Shown: positions 46,188 through 59,691 of the stretch, piece by piece | How positions within the stretch are numbered: position 1 is the first letter of the stretch | Layout of the letters: each line of letters begins with the position of its first letter | Source: Erythrophleum ivorense | Taxonomy: Eukaryota > Streptophyta > Magnoliopsida > Fabales > Fabaceae | Length of the DNA: 64,000 nt | Assembly: GCA_026724425.1 (NCBI GenBank) | Contig: JAIUCV010000571.1 | Location: 47,501 to 111,500 of the forward strand | Direction: 5' to 3' | Program-made: the position numbers and the translations under genes | The notes under the pieces: generated by a model | Seen by the model: only the letters and a program-made list of their open reading frames with translations | Databases searched by the model: none | Told to the model about the DNA's origin: nothing

Positions 46188-49100
46188 AAACATGCATTAG
46201 GTTCTCCACGGGACTATGAGGAGTAACATGTGTGACATGATTCTCATTCCTTGAGAGGAACATCAAAGCTACCATCCTGAGAGAAACATTACTAGTAAGG
46301 AGTCCCAATCGTAGCTCTATGCCTCCACACAATGTAGGAACATACTTGTAGTGTATGTAATGATCAAGACGGACCCATAGGTAGCCAAACATGCATTAGG
46401 TTCTACACGGGACTATGAGGAGCAACATGTGTGACATGATTCTCATTCCTTGAGAGGAACTTCAAAGCTACCATCCTGAGAGAAACATAAGTAGTAAGGA
46501 GTCCCAATCGTAGCTCTATGCCTCCACACAATGTAGAAACATACTTGTAGTGTATGTAATAATCAAGACGGACCCATAGTTAGCCAAACATGCATTAGGT
46601 TCTCCACGGGACTATGAGGAGTAACATGTGTGACATGATTCTCATTCCTTGAGAGGAACTTCAAAGCTACCATCCTGAGAGAAACATTACTAGTAAGGAG
46701 TCCCAATCGTAGCTCTATGCCTCCACACAATGTAGAAACATACTTGTAGTGTATGTAATGATCAAGACGGACCCATAGTTAGCCAAACATGCATTTGGTT
46801 CTACACGGGACTATGAGGATCAACATGTGTGACATGATTCTCATTCCTTGAGAGGAACTTCAAAGCTACCGTCCTGAGAGAAACATAATTAGTAAGGAGT
46901 CCCAATCGTAGCTCTATGCCTCCACACAATGTAGAAACATATTTGTAGTGTATGTAATGATCAAGACGGACCCATACTTAGCAAAACATGCATTAGGTTC
47001 TCCACAGGACTATGAGGAGCAACATGTGTGACATGATTCTCATTCCTTGAGAGGAACATCAAAGCTACCATCCTGAGAGAAACATTACTAGTAAGGAGTC
47101 CCAATCTTAGCTATATGCCTCCACACAATGTAGAAACATACTTGTAGTGTATGTAATGATCAAGACGGACCCATAGGTAGCCAAACATGCATTAGGTTCT
47201 ACACGGGACTATGAGGAGCAACATGTGTGACATGATTCTCATTCCTTGAGAGGAACATCAAAGCTACCATCCTGAGAGAAACATTACTAGTAAGGAGTCC
47301 CAATCGTAGCTCTATGCCTCCACACAATGTAGAAACATACTTGTAGTGTATGTAATGATCAAGACGGATCCATAGTTAGCCAAACATGCATTAGGTTCTC
47401 CACGGGACTATGAGGAGCAACATGTGTGACATGATCCTCATTCCTTGAGAGGAACATCAAAGCTACCATCCTGAGAGAAACTTAAGTAGTAAGGAGTCCC
47501 AATCGTAGCTCTATGCCTCCACACAATGCAGAAACATACTTGTAGTGTATGTAATGATCAAGACGGACCCATACTTAGCCAAACATGCATTAGGTTCTCC
47601 ACGGGACTATGAGGAGTAACATGTGTGACATGATTCTCATTCCTTGAGAGGAACTTCAAAGCTACCATCCTGCGAGAAACATAAGTAGTAAGGAGTCCAA
47701 ATCGTAGCTCTATGCCTCCACACAATGTAGAAACATACTTGTAGTGTATGGAATGATCAAGACGGACCCATAGTTAGCCAAACATGCATTAGGTTCTACA
47801 CGGGACTATGAGGAGCAACATGTGTGACATGATTCTCATTCCTTGAGAGGAACATCAAAGCTACCATCCTGAGAGAAACATTACTAGTAAGGAGTCACAA
47901 TCGTAGCTCTATGCCTCCACACAATGTAGGAACATACTTGTAGTGTATGTAATGATCAAGACGGACCCATAGGTAGCCAAACATGCATTAGGTTCTACAC
48001 GGGACTATGAGGAGCAACATGTGTGACATGATTCTCATTCCTTGAGAGGAACTTCAAAGCTACCATCCTGAGAGAAACATAAGTAGTAAGGAGTCCCAAT
48101 CGTAGCTCTATGCCTCCACACAATGTAGAAACATACTTGTAGTGTATGTAATAATCAAGACGGACCCATAGTTAGCCAAACATGCATTAGGTTCTCCACG
48201 GGACTATGAGGAGTAACATGTGTGACATGATTCTCATTCCTTGAGAGGAACTTCAAAGCTACCATCCTGAGAGAAACATTACTAGTAAGGAGTCCCAATC
48301 GTAGCTCTATGCCTCCACACAATGTAGAAACATACTTGTAGTGTATGTAATGATCAAGACGGACCCATAGTTAGCCAAACATGCATTTGGTTCTACACGG
48401 GACTATGAGGATCAACATGTGTGACATGATTCTCATTCCTTGAGAGGAACTTCAAAGCTACCGTCCTGAGAGAAACATAATTAGTAAGGAGTCCCAATCG
48501 TAGCTCTATGCCTCCACACAATGTAGAAACATACTTGTAGTGTATGTAATGATCAAGACGGACCCATACTTAGCAAAACATGCATTAGGTTCTCCACAGG
48601 ACTATGAGGAGCAACATGTGTGACATGATTCTCATTCCTTGAGAGGAACATCAAAGCTACCATCCTGAGAGAAACATTACTAGTAAGGAGTCCCAATCGT
48701 AGCTCTATGCCTCCACACAATGTAGGAACATACTTGTAGTGTATGTAATGATCAAGACGGACCCATACTTAGCCAAACATGCATTAGGTTCTACACGGGA
48801 CTATGAGGAGCAACATGTGTGACATGATTCTCATTCCTTGAGAGGAACATCAAAGCTACCATCCTGAGAGAAACATTACTAGTAAGGAGTCCCAATCGTA
48901 GCTCTATGCCTCCACACAATGTAGAAACATACTTGTAGTGTATGTAATGATCAAGACGGATCCATAGTTAGCCAAACATGCATTAGGTTCTCCACGGGAC
49001 TATGAGGAGCAACATGTGTGACATGATCCTCATTCCTTGAGAGGAACATCAATGCTACCATCCTGAGAGAAACTTAAGTAGTAAGGAGTCCCAATCGTAG

Positions 49101-49968
49101 CTCTATGCCTCCACACAATGCAGAAACATACTTGTAGTGTATGTAATGATCAAGACGGACCCATACTTAGCCAAACATGCATTAGGTTCTCCACGGGACT
49201 ATGAGGAGTAACATATGTGACATGATTCTCATTCCTTGAGAGGAACTTCAAAGCTACCATCCTGCGAGAAACATAAGTAGTAAGGAGTCCAAATCGTAGC
49301 TCTATGCCTCCACACAATGTAGAAACATACTTGTAGTGTATGGAATGATCAAGACGGACCCATAGTTAGCCAAACATGCATTAGGTTCTACACGGGACTA
49401 TGAGGAGCAACATGTGTGACATGATTCTCATTCCTTGAGAGGAACATCAAAGCTACCATCCTGAGAGAAACATTACTAGTAAGGACTCCCAATCGTAGCT
49501 CTATGCCTCCACACAATGTAGGAACATACTTGTAGTGTATGTAATGATCAAGACGGACCCATAGTTAGCCAAACATGCATTAGGTTCTACACGGGACTAT
49601 GAGGAGCAACATGTGTGACATGATTCTCATTCCTTGAGAGGAACTTCAAAGCTACCATCCTGAGAGAAACGTAAGTAGTAAAGAGTCCCAATCGTAGCTC
49701 TATACCTCCACACAATGTAGAAACATACTTGTAGTGTATGTAATGATCAAGACGGACCCATACTTAGCCAAACATGCATTAGGTTCTCCACGGGACTATG
49801 AGGAGTAACATGTGTGACATGATTCTCATTCCTTGAGAGGAACTTCAAAGCTACCATCCTGCGAGAAACATAAGTAGTAAGGAGTCCAAATTGTAGCTCT
49901 ATGCCTCCACACAATGTAGAAACATACTTGTAGTGTATGGAATGATCAAGACGGACCCATAGTTAGCC
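46188..49968. repeat. 19-monomer higher-order unit, copy A (3781 bp)
   Basis: Nineteen monomers made of 8-mer and 11-mer sub-units. The rare variant ATATTTGTAG near 46940 recurs exactly 3781 bp later in copy B. The ATAATCAAGAC variant occurs at about 46559 and 48151, 8 monomers apart. The 8-mer sub-unit equals the 11-mer with three monomers lost around classes 3-6. Confidence 0.8.
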
Positions 49969-52900
49969 AAACATGCATTAGGTTCTCCACGGGACTATGA
50001 GGAGTAACATGTGTGACATGATTCTCATTCCTTGAGAGGAACATCAAAGCTACCATCCTGAGAGAAACATTACTAGTAAGGAGTCCCAATCGTAGCTCTA
50101 TGCCTCCACACAATGTAGGAACATACTTGTAGTGTATGTAATGATCAAGACGGACCCATAGGTAGCCAAACATGCATTAGGTTCTACACGGGACTATGAG
50201 GAGCAACATGTGTGACATGATTCTCATTCCTTGAGAGGAACTTCAAAGCTACCATCCTGAGAGAAACATAAGTAGTAAGGAGTCCCAATCGTAGCTCTAT
50301 GCCTCCACACAATGTAGAAACATACTTGTAGTGTATGTAATAATCAAGACGGACCCATAGTTAGCCAAACATGCATTAGGTTCTCCACGGGACTATGAGG
50401 AGTAACATGTGTGACATGATTCTCATTCCTTGAGAGGAACTTCAAAGCTACCATCCTGAGAGAAACATTACTAGTAAGGAGTCCCAATCGTAGCTCTATG
50501 CCTCCACACAATGTAGAAACATACTTGTAGTGTATGTAATGATCAAGACGGACCCATAGTTAGCCAAACATGCATTTGGTTCTACACGGGACTATGAGGA
50601 TCAACATGTGTGACATGATTCTCATTCCTTGAGAGGAACTTCAAAGCTACCGTCCTGAGAGAAACATAATTAGTAAGGAGTCCCAATCGTAGCTCTATGC
50701 CTCCACACAATGTAGAAACATATTTGTAGTGTATGTAATGATCAAGACGGACCCATACTTAGCAAAACATGCATTAGGTTCTCCACAGGACTATGAGGAG
50801 CAACATGTGTGACATGATTCTCATTCCTTGAGAGGAACATCAAAGCTACCATCCTGAGAGAAACATTACTAGTAAGGAGTCCCAATCTTAGCTATATGCC
50901 TCCACACAATGTAGAAACATACTTGTAGTGTATGTAATGATCAAGACGGACCCATAGGTAGCCAAACATGCATTAGGTTCTACACGGGACTATGAGGAGC
51001 AACATGTGTGACATGATTCTCATTCCTTGAGAGGAACATCAAAGCTACCATCCTGAGAGAAACATTACTAGTAAGGAGTCCCAATCGTAGCTCTATGCCT
51101 CCACACAATGTAGGAACATACTTGTAGTGTATGTAATGATCAAGACGGATCCATAGTTAGCCAAACATGCATTAGGTTCTCCACGGGACTATGAGGAGCA
51201 ACATGTGTGACATGATCCTCATTCCTTGAGAGGAACATCAAAGCTACCATCCTGAGAGAAACTTAAGTAGTAAGGAGTCCCAATCGTAGCTCTATGCCTC
51301 CACACAATGCAGAAACATACTTGTAGTGTATGTAATGATCAAGACGGACCCATACTTAGCCAAACATGCATTAGGTTCTCCACGGGACTATGAGGAGTAA
51401 CATGTGTGACATGATTCTCATTCCTTGAGAGGAACTTCAAAGCTACCATCCTGCGAGAAACATAAGTAGTAAGGAGTCCAAATCGTAGCTCTATGCCTCC
51501 ACACAATGTAGAAACATACTTGTAGTGTATGGAATGATCAAGACGGACCCATAGTTAGCCAAACATGCATTAGGTTCTACACGGGACTATGAGGAGCAAC
51601 ATGTGTGACATGATTCTCATTCCTTGAGAGGAACATCAAAGCTACCATCCTGAGAGAAACATTACTAGTAAGGAGTCACAATCGTAGCTCTATGCCTCCA
51701 CACAATGTAGGAACATACTTGTAGTGTATGTAATGATCAAGACGGACCCATAGGTAGCCAAACATGCATTAGGTTCTACACGGGACTATGAGGAGCAACA
51801 TGTGTGACATGATTCTCATTCCTTGAGAGGAACTTCAAAGCTACCATCCTGAGAGAAACATAAGTAGTAAGGAGTCCCAATCGTAGCTCTATGCCTCCAC
51901 ACAATGTAGAAACATACTTGTAGTGTATGTAATAATCAAGACGGACCCATAGTTAGCCAAACATGCATTAGGTTCTCCACGGGACTATGAGGAGTAACAT
52001 GTGTGACATGATTCTCATTCCTTGAGAGGAACTTCAAAGCTACCATCCTGAGAGAAACATTACTAGTAAGGAGTCCCAATCGTAGCTCTATGCCTCCACA
52101 CAATGTAGAAACATACTTGTAGTGTATGTAATGATCAAGACGGACCCATAGTTAGCCAAACATGCATTTGGTTCTACACGGGACTATGAGGATCAACATG
52201 TGTGACATGATTCTCATTCCTTGAGAGGAACTTCAAAGCTACCGTCCTGAGAGAAACATAATTAGTAAGGAGTCCCAATCGTAGCTCTATGCCTCCACAC
52301 AATGTAGAAACATACTTGTAGTGTATGTAATGATCAAGACGGACCCATACTTAGCAAAACATGCATTAGGTTCTCCACAGGACTATGAGGAGCAACATGT
52401 GTGACATGATTCTCATTCCTTGAGAGGAACATCAAAGCTACCATCCTGAGAGAAACATTACTAGTAAGGAGTCCCAATCGTAGCTCTATGCCTCCACACA
52501 ATGTAGGAACATACTTGTAGTGTATGTAATGATCAAGACGGACCCATACTTAGCCAAACATGCATTAGGTTCTACACGGGACTATGAGGAGCAACATGTG
52601 TGACATGATTCTCATTCCTTGAGAGGAACATCAAAGCTACCATCCTGAGAGAAACATTACTAGTAAGGAGTCCCAATCGTAGCTCTATGCCTCCACACAA
52701 TGTAGAAACATACTTGTAGTGTATGTAATGATCAAGACGGATCCATAGTTAGCCAAACATGCATTAGGTTCTCCACGGGACTATGAGGAGCAACATGTGT
52801 GACATGATCCTCATTCCTTGAGAGGAACATCAAAGCTACCATCCTGAGAGAAACTTAAGTAGTAAGGAGTCCCAATCGTAGCTCTATGCCTCCACACAAT

Positions 52901-53749
52901 GCAGAAACATACTTGTAGTGTATGTAATGATCAAGACGGACCCATACTTAGCCAAACATGCATTAGGTTCTCCACGGGACTATGAGGAGTAACATATGTG
53001 ACATGATTCTCATTCCTTGAGAGGAACTTCAAAGCTACCATCCTGCGAGAAACATAAGTAGTAAGGAGTCCAAATCGTAGCTCTATGCCTCCACACAATG
53101 TAGAAACATACTTGTAGTGTATGGAATGATCAAGACGGACCCATAGTTAGCCAAACATGCATTAGGTTCTACACGGGACTATGAGGAGCAACATGTGTGA
53201 CATGATTCTCATTCCTTGAGAGGAACATCAAAGCTACCATCCTGAGAGAAACATTACTAGTAAGGACTCCCAATCGTAGCTCTATGCCTCCACACAATGT
53301 AGGAACATACTTGTAGTGTATGTAATGATCAAGACGGACCCATAGTTAGCCAAACATGCATTAGGTTCTACACGGGACTATGAGGAGCAACATGTGTGAC
53401 ATGATTCTCATTCCTTGAGAGGAACTTCAAAGCTACCATCCTGAGAGAAACGTAAGTAGTAAAGAGTCCCAATCGTAGCTCTATACCTCCACACAATGTA
53501 GAAACATACTTGTAGTGTATGTAATGATCAAGACGGACCCATACTTAGCCAAACATGCATTAGGTTCTCCACGGGACTATGAGGAGTAACATGTGTGACA
53601 TGATTCTCATTCCTTGAGAGGAACTTCAAAGCTACCATCCTGCGAGAAACATAAGTAGTAAGGAGTCCAAATTGTAGCTCTATGCCTCCACACAATGTAG
53701 AAACATACTTGTAGTGTATGGAATGATCAAGACGGACCCATAGTTAGCC
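49969..53749. repeat. 19-monomer higher-order unit, copy B (3781 bp)
   Basis: Follows copy A directly and matches it almost base for base. Private variants such as AAGGACTCCC (49484 and 53265), AACGTAAG (about 49668 and 53449) and CTATACCTCC are at the same offset of 3781 bp. Confidence 0.8.
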
Positions 53750-56700
53750 AAACATGCATTAGGTTCTACACGGGACTATGAGGAGCAACATGTGTGACAT
53801 GATTCTCATTCCTTGAGAGGAACATCAAAGCTACCATCCTGAGAGAAACATTACTAGTAAGGAGTCCCAATCGTAGCTCTATGCCTCCACACAATGTAGG
53901 AACATACTTGTAGTGTATGTAATGATCAAGACGGACCCATAGGTAGCCAAACATGCATTAGGTTCTACACGGGACTGTGAGGAGCAACATGTGTGACATG
54001 ATTCTCATTCCTTGAGAGGAACTTCAAAGCTACCATCCTGAGAGAAACATAAGTAGTAAGGAGTCCCAATCGTAGCTCTATGCCTCCACACAATGTAGAA
54101 ACATACTTGTAGTGTATGTAATAATCAAGACGGACCCATAGTTAGCCAAACATGCATTAGGTTCTCCACGGGACTATGAGGAGTAACATGTGTGACATGA
54201 TTCTCATTCCTTGAGAGGAACTTCAAAGCTACCATCCTGAGAGAAACATTACTAGTAAGGAGTCCCAATCGTAGCTCTATGCCTCCACACAATGTAGAAA
54301 CATACTTGTAGTGTATGTAATGATCAAGACGGACCCATAGTTAGCCAAACATGCATTTGGTTCTACACGGGACTATGAGGATCAACATGTGTGACATGAT
54401 TCTCATTCCTTGAGAGGAACTTCAAAGCTACCGTCCTGAGAGAAACATAATTAGTAAGGAGTCCCAATCGTAGCTCTATGCCTCCACACAATGTAGAAAC
54501 ATACTTGTAGTGTATGTAATGATCAAGACGGACCCATACTTAGCAAAACATGCATTAGGTTCTCCACAGGACTATGAGGAGCAACATGTGTGACATGATT
54601 CTCATTCCTTGAGAGGAACATCAAAGCTACCATCCTGAGAGAAACATTACTAGTAAGGAGTCCCAATCGTAGCTCTATGCCTCCACACAATGTAGGAACA
54701 TACTTGTAGTGTATGTAATGATCAAGACGGACCCATACTTAGCCAAACATGCATTAGGTTCTACACGGGACTATGAGGAGCAACATGTGTGACATGATTC
54801 TCATTCCTTGAGAGGAACATCAAAGCTACCATCCTGAGAGAAACATTACTAGTAAGGAGTCCCAATCGTAGCTCTATGCCTCCACACAATGTAGAAACAT
54901 ACTTGTAGTGTATGTAATGATCAAGACGGATCCATAGTTAGCCAAACATGCATTAGGTTCTCCACGGGACTATGAGGAGCAACATGTGTGACATGATCCT
55001 CATTCCTTGAGAGGAACATCAAAGCTACCATCCTGAGAGAAACTTAAGTAGTAAGGAGTCCCAATCGTAGCTCTATGCCTCCACACAATGCAGAAACATA
55101 CTTGTAGTGTATGTAATGATCAAGACGGACCCATACTTAGCCAAACATGCATTAGGTTCTCCACGGGACTATGAGGAGCAACATGTGTGACATGATCCTC
55201 ATTCCTTGAGAGGAACATCAAAGCTACCATCCTGAGAGAAACTTAAGTAGTAAGGAGTCCCAATCGTAGCTCTATGCCTCCACACAATGCAGAAACATAC
55301 TTGTAGTGTATGTAATGATCAAGACGGACCCATACTTAGCCAAACATGCATTAGGTTCTCCACGGGACTATGAGGAGTAACATGTGTGACATGATTCTCA
55401 TTCCTTGAGAGGAACTTCAAAGCTACCATCCTGCGAGAAACATAAGTAGTAAGGAGTCCAAATCGTAGCTCTATGCCTCCACACAATGTAGAAACATACT
55501 TGTAGTGTATGGAATGATCAAGACGGACCCATAGTTAGCCAAACATGCATTAGGTTCTACACGGGACTATGAGGAGCAACATGTGTGACATGATTCTCAT
55601 TCCTTGAGAGGAACATCAAAGCTACCATCCTGAGAGAAACATTACTAGTAAGGAGTCACAATCGTAGCTCTATGCCTCCACACAATGTAGGAACATACTT
55701 GTAGTGTATGTAATGATCAAGACGGACCCATAGGTAGCCAAACATGCATTAGGTTCTACACGGGACTATGAGGAGCAACATGTGTGACATGATTCTCATT
55801 CCTTGAGAGGAACTTCAAAGCTACCATCCTGAGAGAAACATAAGTAGTAAGGAGTCCCAATCGTAGCTCTATGCCTCCACACAATGTAGAAACATACTTG
55901 TAGTGTATGTAATAATCAAGACGGACCCATAGTTAGCCAAACATGCATTAGGTTCTCCACGGGACTATGAGGAGTAACATGTGTGACATGATTCTCATTC
56001 CTTGAGAGGAACTTCAAAGCTACCATCCTGAGAGAAACATTACTAGTAAGGAGTCCCAATCGTAGCTCTATGCCTCCACACAATGTAGAAACATACTTGT
56101 AGTGTATGTAATGATCAAGACGGACCCATAGTTAGCCAAACATGCATTTGGTTCTACACGGGACTATGAGGATCAACATGTGTGACATGATTCTCATTCC
56201 TTGAGAGGAACTTCAAAGCTACCGTCCTGAGAGAAACATAATTAGTAAGGAGTCCCAATCGTAGCTCTATGCCTCCACACAATGTAGAAACATACTTGTA
56301 GTGTATGTAATGATCAAGACGGACCCATACTTAGCAAAACATGCATTAGGTTCTCCACAGGACTATGAGGAGCAACATGTGTGACATGATTCTCATTCCT
56401 TGAGAGGAACATCAAAGCTACCATCCTGAGAGAAACATTACTAGTAAGGAGTCCCAATCGTAGCTCTATGCCTCCACACAATGTAGGAACATACTTGTAG
56501 TGTATGTAATGATCAAGACGGACCCATACTTAGCCAAACATGCATTAGGTTCTACACGGGACTATGAGGAGCAACATGTGTGACATGATTCTCATTCCTT
56601 GAGAGGAACATCAAAGCTACCATCCTGAGAGAAACATTACTAGTAAGGAGTCCCAATCGTAGCTCTATGCCTCCACACAATGTAGAAACATACTTGTAGT

Positions 56701-57530
56701 GTATGTAATGATCAAGACGGATCCATAGTTAGCCAAACATGCATTAGGTTCTCCACGGGACTATGAGGAGCAACATGTGTGACATGATCCTCATTCCTTG
56801 AGAGGAACATCAAAGCTACCATCCTGAGAGAAACTTAAGTAGTAAGGAGTCCCAATCGTAGCTCTATGCCTCCACACAATGCAGAAACATACTTGTAGTG
56901 TATGTAATGATCAAGACGGACCCATACTTAGCCAAACATGCATTAGGTTCTCCACGGGACTATGAGGAGTAACATGTGTGACATGATTCTCATTCCTTGA
57001 GAGGAACTTCAAAGCTACCATCCTGCGAGAAACATAAGTAGTAAGGAGTCCAAATCGTAGCTCTATGCCTCCACACAATGTAGAAACATACTTGTAGTGT
57101 ATGGAATGATCAAGACGGACCCATAGTTAGCCAAACATGCATTAGGTTCTACACGAGACTATGAGGAGCAACATGTGTGACATGATTCTCATTCCTTGAG
57201 AGGAACATCAAAGCTACCATCCTGAGAGAAACATTACTAGTAAGGACTCCCAATCGTAGCTCTATGCCTCCACACAATGTAGGAACATACTTGTAGTGTA
57301 TGTAATGATCAAGACGGACCCATAGTTAGCCAAACATGCATTAGGTTCTACACGGGACTATGAGGAGCAACATGTGTGACATGATTCTCATTCCTTGAGA
57401 GGAACTTCAAAGCTACCATCCTGAGAGAAACGTAAGTAGTAAGGAGTCCCAATCGTAGCTCTATACCTCCACACAATGTAGGAACATACTTGTAGTGTAT
57501 GTAATGATCAAGACGGACCCATACTTAGCC
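53750..57530. repeat. 19-monomer higher-order unit, copy C, with one monomer duplicated
   Basis: The third copy has one extra class-1 monomer (CATGATCCTC at both 54995 and 55194, one monomer apart) and lacks the last monomer seen in copies A and B. AAGGACTCCC and AACGTAAG lie 3980-3981 bp after their copy B positions, as expected from one added monomer. Confidence 0.75.
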
Positions 57531-58351
57531 AAACATGCATTAGGTTCTCCACGGGACTATGAGGAGCAACATGTGTGACATGATTCTCATTCCTTGAGAG
57601 GAACATCAAAGCTACCATCCTGAGAGAAACATAAAAAGTAAGGAGTCCCAATCGTAGCTCTATGCCTCCACACAATGTAGAAACATACTTGTAGTGTATG
57701 TAATGATCAAGACGGACCCATACTTAGCCAAACATGGATTAGGTTCTCCACGGGACTATGAGGAGCAAAATGTGTGACATGATTCTCATTCCTTGAGAGG
57801 AACATTAAAGCTACCATCCTGAGAGAAACATAAGTAGTAAGGAGTCCCAATCGTAGCTCTATGCCTCCACACAATGTAGAAACATACTTGTAGTGTATGT
57901 AATGATCAAGACGGACCCATAGTTAGCCAAACATGGATTAGGTTCTCCATGGGACTATGAGGAGCAACATGTGTGACATGATTATCATTCCTTGTGAGGA
58001 ACATCAAAGCTACCATACTGAGAGAAACATAAGTAGTAAGGAGTCCAAATCGTAGCTCTATGCTTCCAAACAATGTAGAAACATATTGTATTGTATGGAA
58101 TGATCAAGACGGACCCGTAGTTAGCCAAACATGCATTAGGTTCTCCACGGGACTATGAGGAGCAACATGTGTGACATGATTCTCATTCCTTGAGAGGAAC
58201 TTCAAAGCTACCATCCTGAGAGAAACATTACTAGTAAGGATTCCCAATCGTAGCTCTATGCCTCAACACAATGTAGAAACATACTTGTAGTGTATGTAAT
58301 GATCAAGACGGACCCATAGTTAGCCAAACATTCATTAGGTTCTACACGGGA
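57531..58351. repeat. Right copy of the diverged edge block
   Basis: Monomers starting at 57531, 57730, 57929, 58127 and 58326 carry the same private variants, in the same order, as those at 620, 819, 1018, 1216 and 1414. Examples are AAAAAGTAAGG, ACATGGATTAGG, GAGCAAAATG, CTTGTGAGG, CTTCCAAACAATG, ACATATTGTA, CCCGTAG, GGATTCCC and CCTCAACAC. After removing the Athila insertion the two blocks are 218 monomers apart. Confidence 0.85.
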
Positions 58352-59260
58352 CTATGAGGAGCAACATGTGTGACATGATTCTTATTCCTTGAGAGGAACA
58401 TCAAAGCTACCATCCTGAGAGAAACATTACTAGTAAGGAGTCCCAATCGTAGCTCTATGCCTCCACACAATGTAGGAACATACTTGTAGTGTATGTAATG
58501 ATCAAGACGGACCCATAGTTAGCCAAACATGCATTAGGTTCTACACGGGACTATGAGGAGCAACATGTGTGACATGATTCTCATTCCTTGAGAGGAACTT
58601 CAAAGCTACCATCCTGAGAGAAACATTACTAGTAAGGAGTCACAATCGTAGCTCTATGCCTCCACACAATGTAGAAATATACTTGTAGTGTATGTAATGA
58701 TCAAGACGGACCCATAGTTAGCAAAACATGCATTAGGTTCTACACGGGACTATGATGAGCAACATGTGTGACATTATTCTCATTCCTTGAGAGGAACTTC
58801 AAAGCTACCATCCTGAGAGAAACATAAGTATTAAGGAGTCCCAATCGTAGCTCTATGCCTCCACACAATGTAGAAACATACTTGTAGTGTATGTAATGAT
58901 CAAGACGGACCCATACTTAGCAAAACATGCATTAGTTTCTCCACGGGACTATGAGGAGCAACATGTGTGACATGATTCTCATTCCTTGAGAGGAACATCA
59001 AAGCTACCATCCTGAGAGAAACATTACTAGTAAGGAGTCCCAATCGTAGCTCTATGCCTCCACACAATGTAGGAACATACTTGTAGTGTATGTAATGATC
59101 AAGACGGACCCATAGTTAGCCAAACATGCATTAGGTTCTACACGGGACTATGAGGAGCAACATGTGTGACATGATTCTCATTCCTTGAGAGGAACTTCAA
59201 AGCTACCATCCTGAGAGAAACATAAGTAGTAAGGAGTCCCAATCGTAGCTCTATGCCTCC
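58352..59260. repeat. 199-bp satellite between edge block and element 2
   Basis: About 4.6 monomers of ordinary core classes (GTCACAATCG with GAAATATAC, then GATGAGC with CATTATTC, then ATTAGTTTCTCC), resembling the order at about 15.6-16.3 kb. The last monomer is interrupted after CTCTATGCCTCC by the second Athila element. Confidence 0.85.
59256..59260. repeat. Putative target-site duplication of element 2 (CCTCC)
   Basis: The five bases before the LTR end are CCTCC, within an otherwise intact satellite phrase. The matching right-hand copy would lie beyond the window, so this is an expectation rather than an observed pair. Confidence 0.5.
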
Positions 59261-59547
59261 TGATAGTAGGATTTTTACTAAACAATTACCCTAGCTACAC
59301 TATCATATCGCTGCAGTGTAAAAAGGAGTCAATCCAAATCGGGTGCGAAGCTATTCAATCAGGATGCGATCAAATCTAATTAAGTCAAGCCAATTCAAAT
59401 ATGAGAATTTGATCTATCAACTTATGAAATGAACAAGGGTAAATGCAAGTTGATAATTATGAACCAAAAGCTAGAAAGAACAGAATGCAACAAGATAGAA
59501 TATAAAGGATAAAAAGCTTAAGGAACAAACACAAGATGAGAAACAAT

Positions 59548-59691
59548 AAGATTAGGTATTGTAAACTAACACCCTAATTAACAGAAATGGAATGCAATAA
59601 GTAAATGCAAGGTAATAAAATGACAAATGTAAGAAGCTAAAGACCAGAAAACTTGAAAGACAATTCTTAATAGGAAAACGATTAAAGCAAA
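59548..59691 (-). other. LTR segment absent from element 1
   Basis: The shared phrase ending GAGAAACAAT is followed in element 1 directly by TAAAGACAAAGG. In element 2 the equivalent TAAAGCAAAGG follows only after about 144 bp of A-rich sequence. It could be an insertion here or a deletion in element 1. No terminal repeats or coding frame are evident. Confidence 0.6.

Larger units (their letters stand above)
15011..59260. repeat. Main 199-bp satellite array with higher-order structure
   Basis: About 222 head-to-tail monomers in one orientation. The AAACATGCATT phase marker recurs at 199-bp steps (15142, 15341, 15540 and onward). The only length change I noticed is a 2-bp insertion near 26598. 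Monomers differ at linked diagnostic sites (for example GAGGAGC/GAGGAGT/GAGGATC/GATGAGC, CATGATTC/CATTATTC/CATGATCC, AACATAAG/AACATTAC/AACATAATT/AACTTAAG), which define classes that recur in fixed order. The monomer contains no recognisable gene; repeated 62-75-codon frames on the minus strand are by-products. Array size and position next to Athila insertions fit centromeric or pericentromeric satellite, but this is inference. Confidence 0.97.

Noticed and set aside
19099..53954. Recurrent 62-75-codon minus-strand frames with almost identical translations
   Set aside because: They fall in the 199-bp satellite at multiples of 199 bp. The monomer length is not a multiple of three, so the frame cannot continue, and no promoter or coding bias is seen. 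They are useful only as phase markers.
15011..59260. CRISPR-like regular repetition
   Set aside because: The repeats are contiguous 199-bp monomers without unique spacers, in a plant repeat setting.
419..59260. Identification of the 199-bp repeat as a named centromere satellite
   Set aside because: It does not resemble the Arabidopsis 178-bp centromere repeat as I remember it, and I cannot search a database. The centromeric role is left as an inference.
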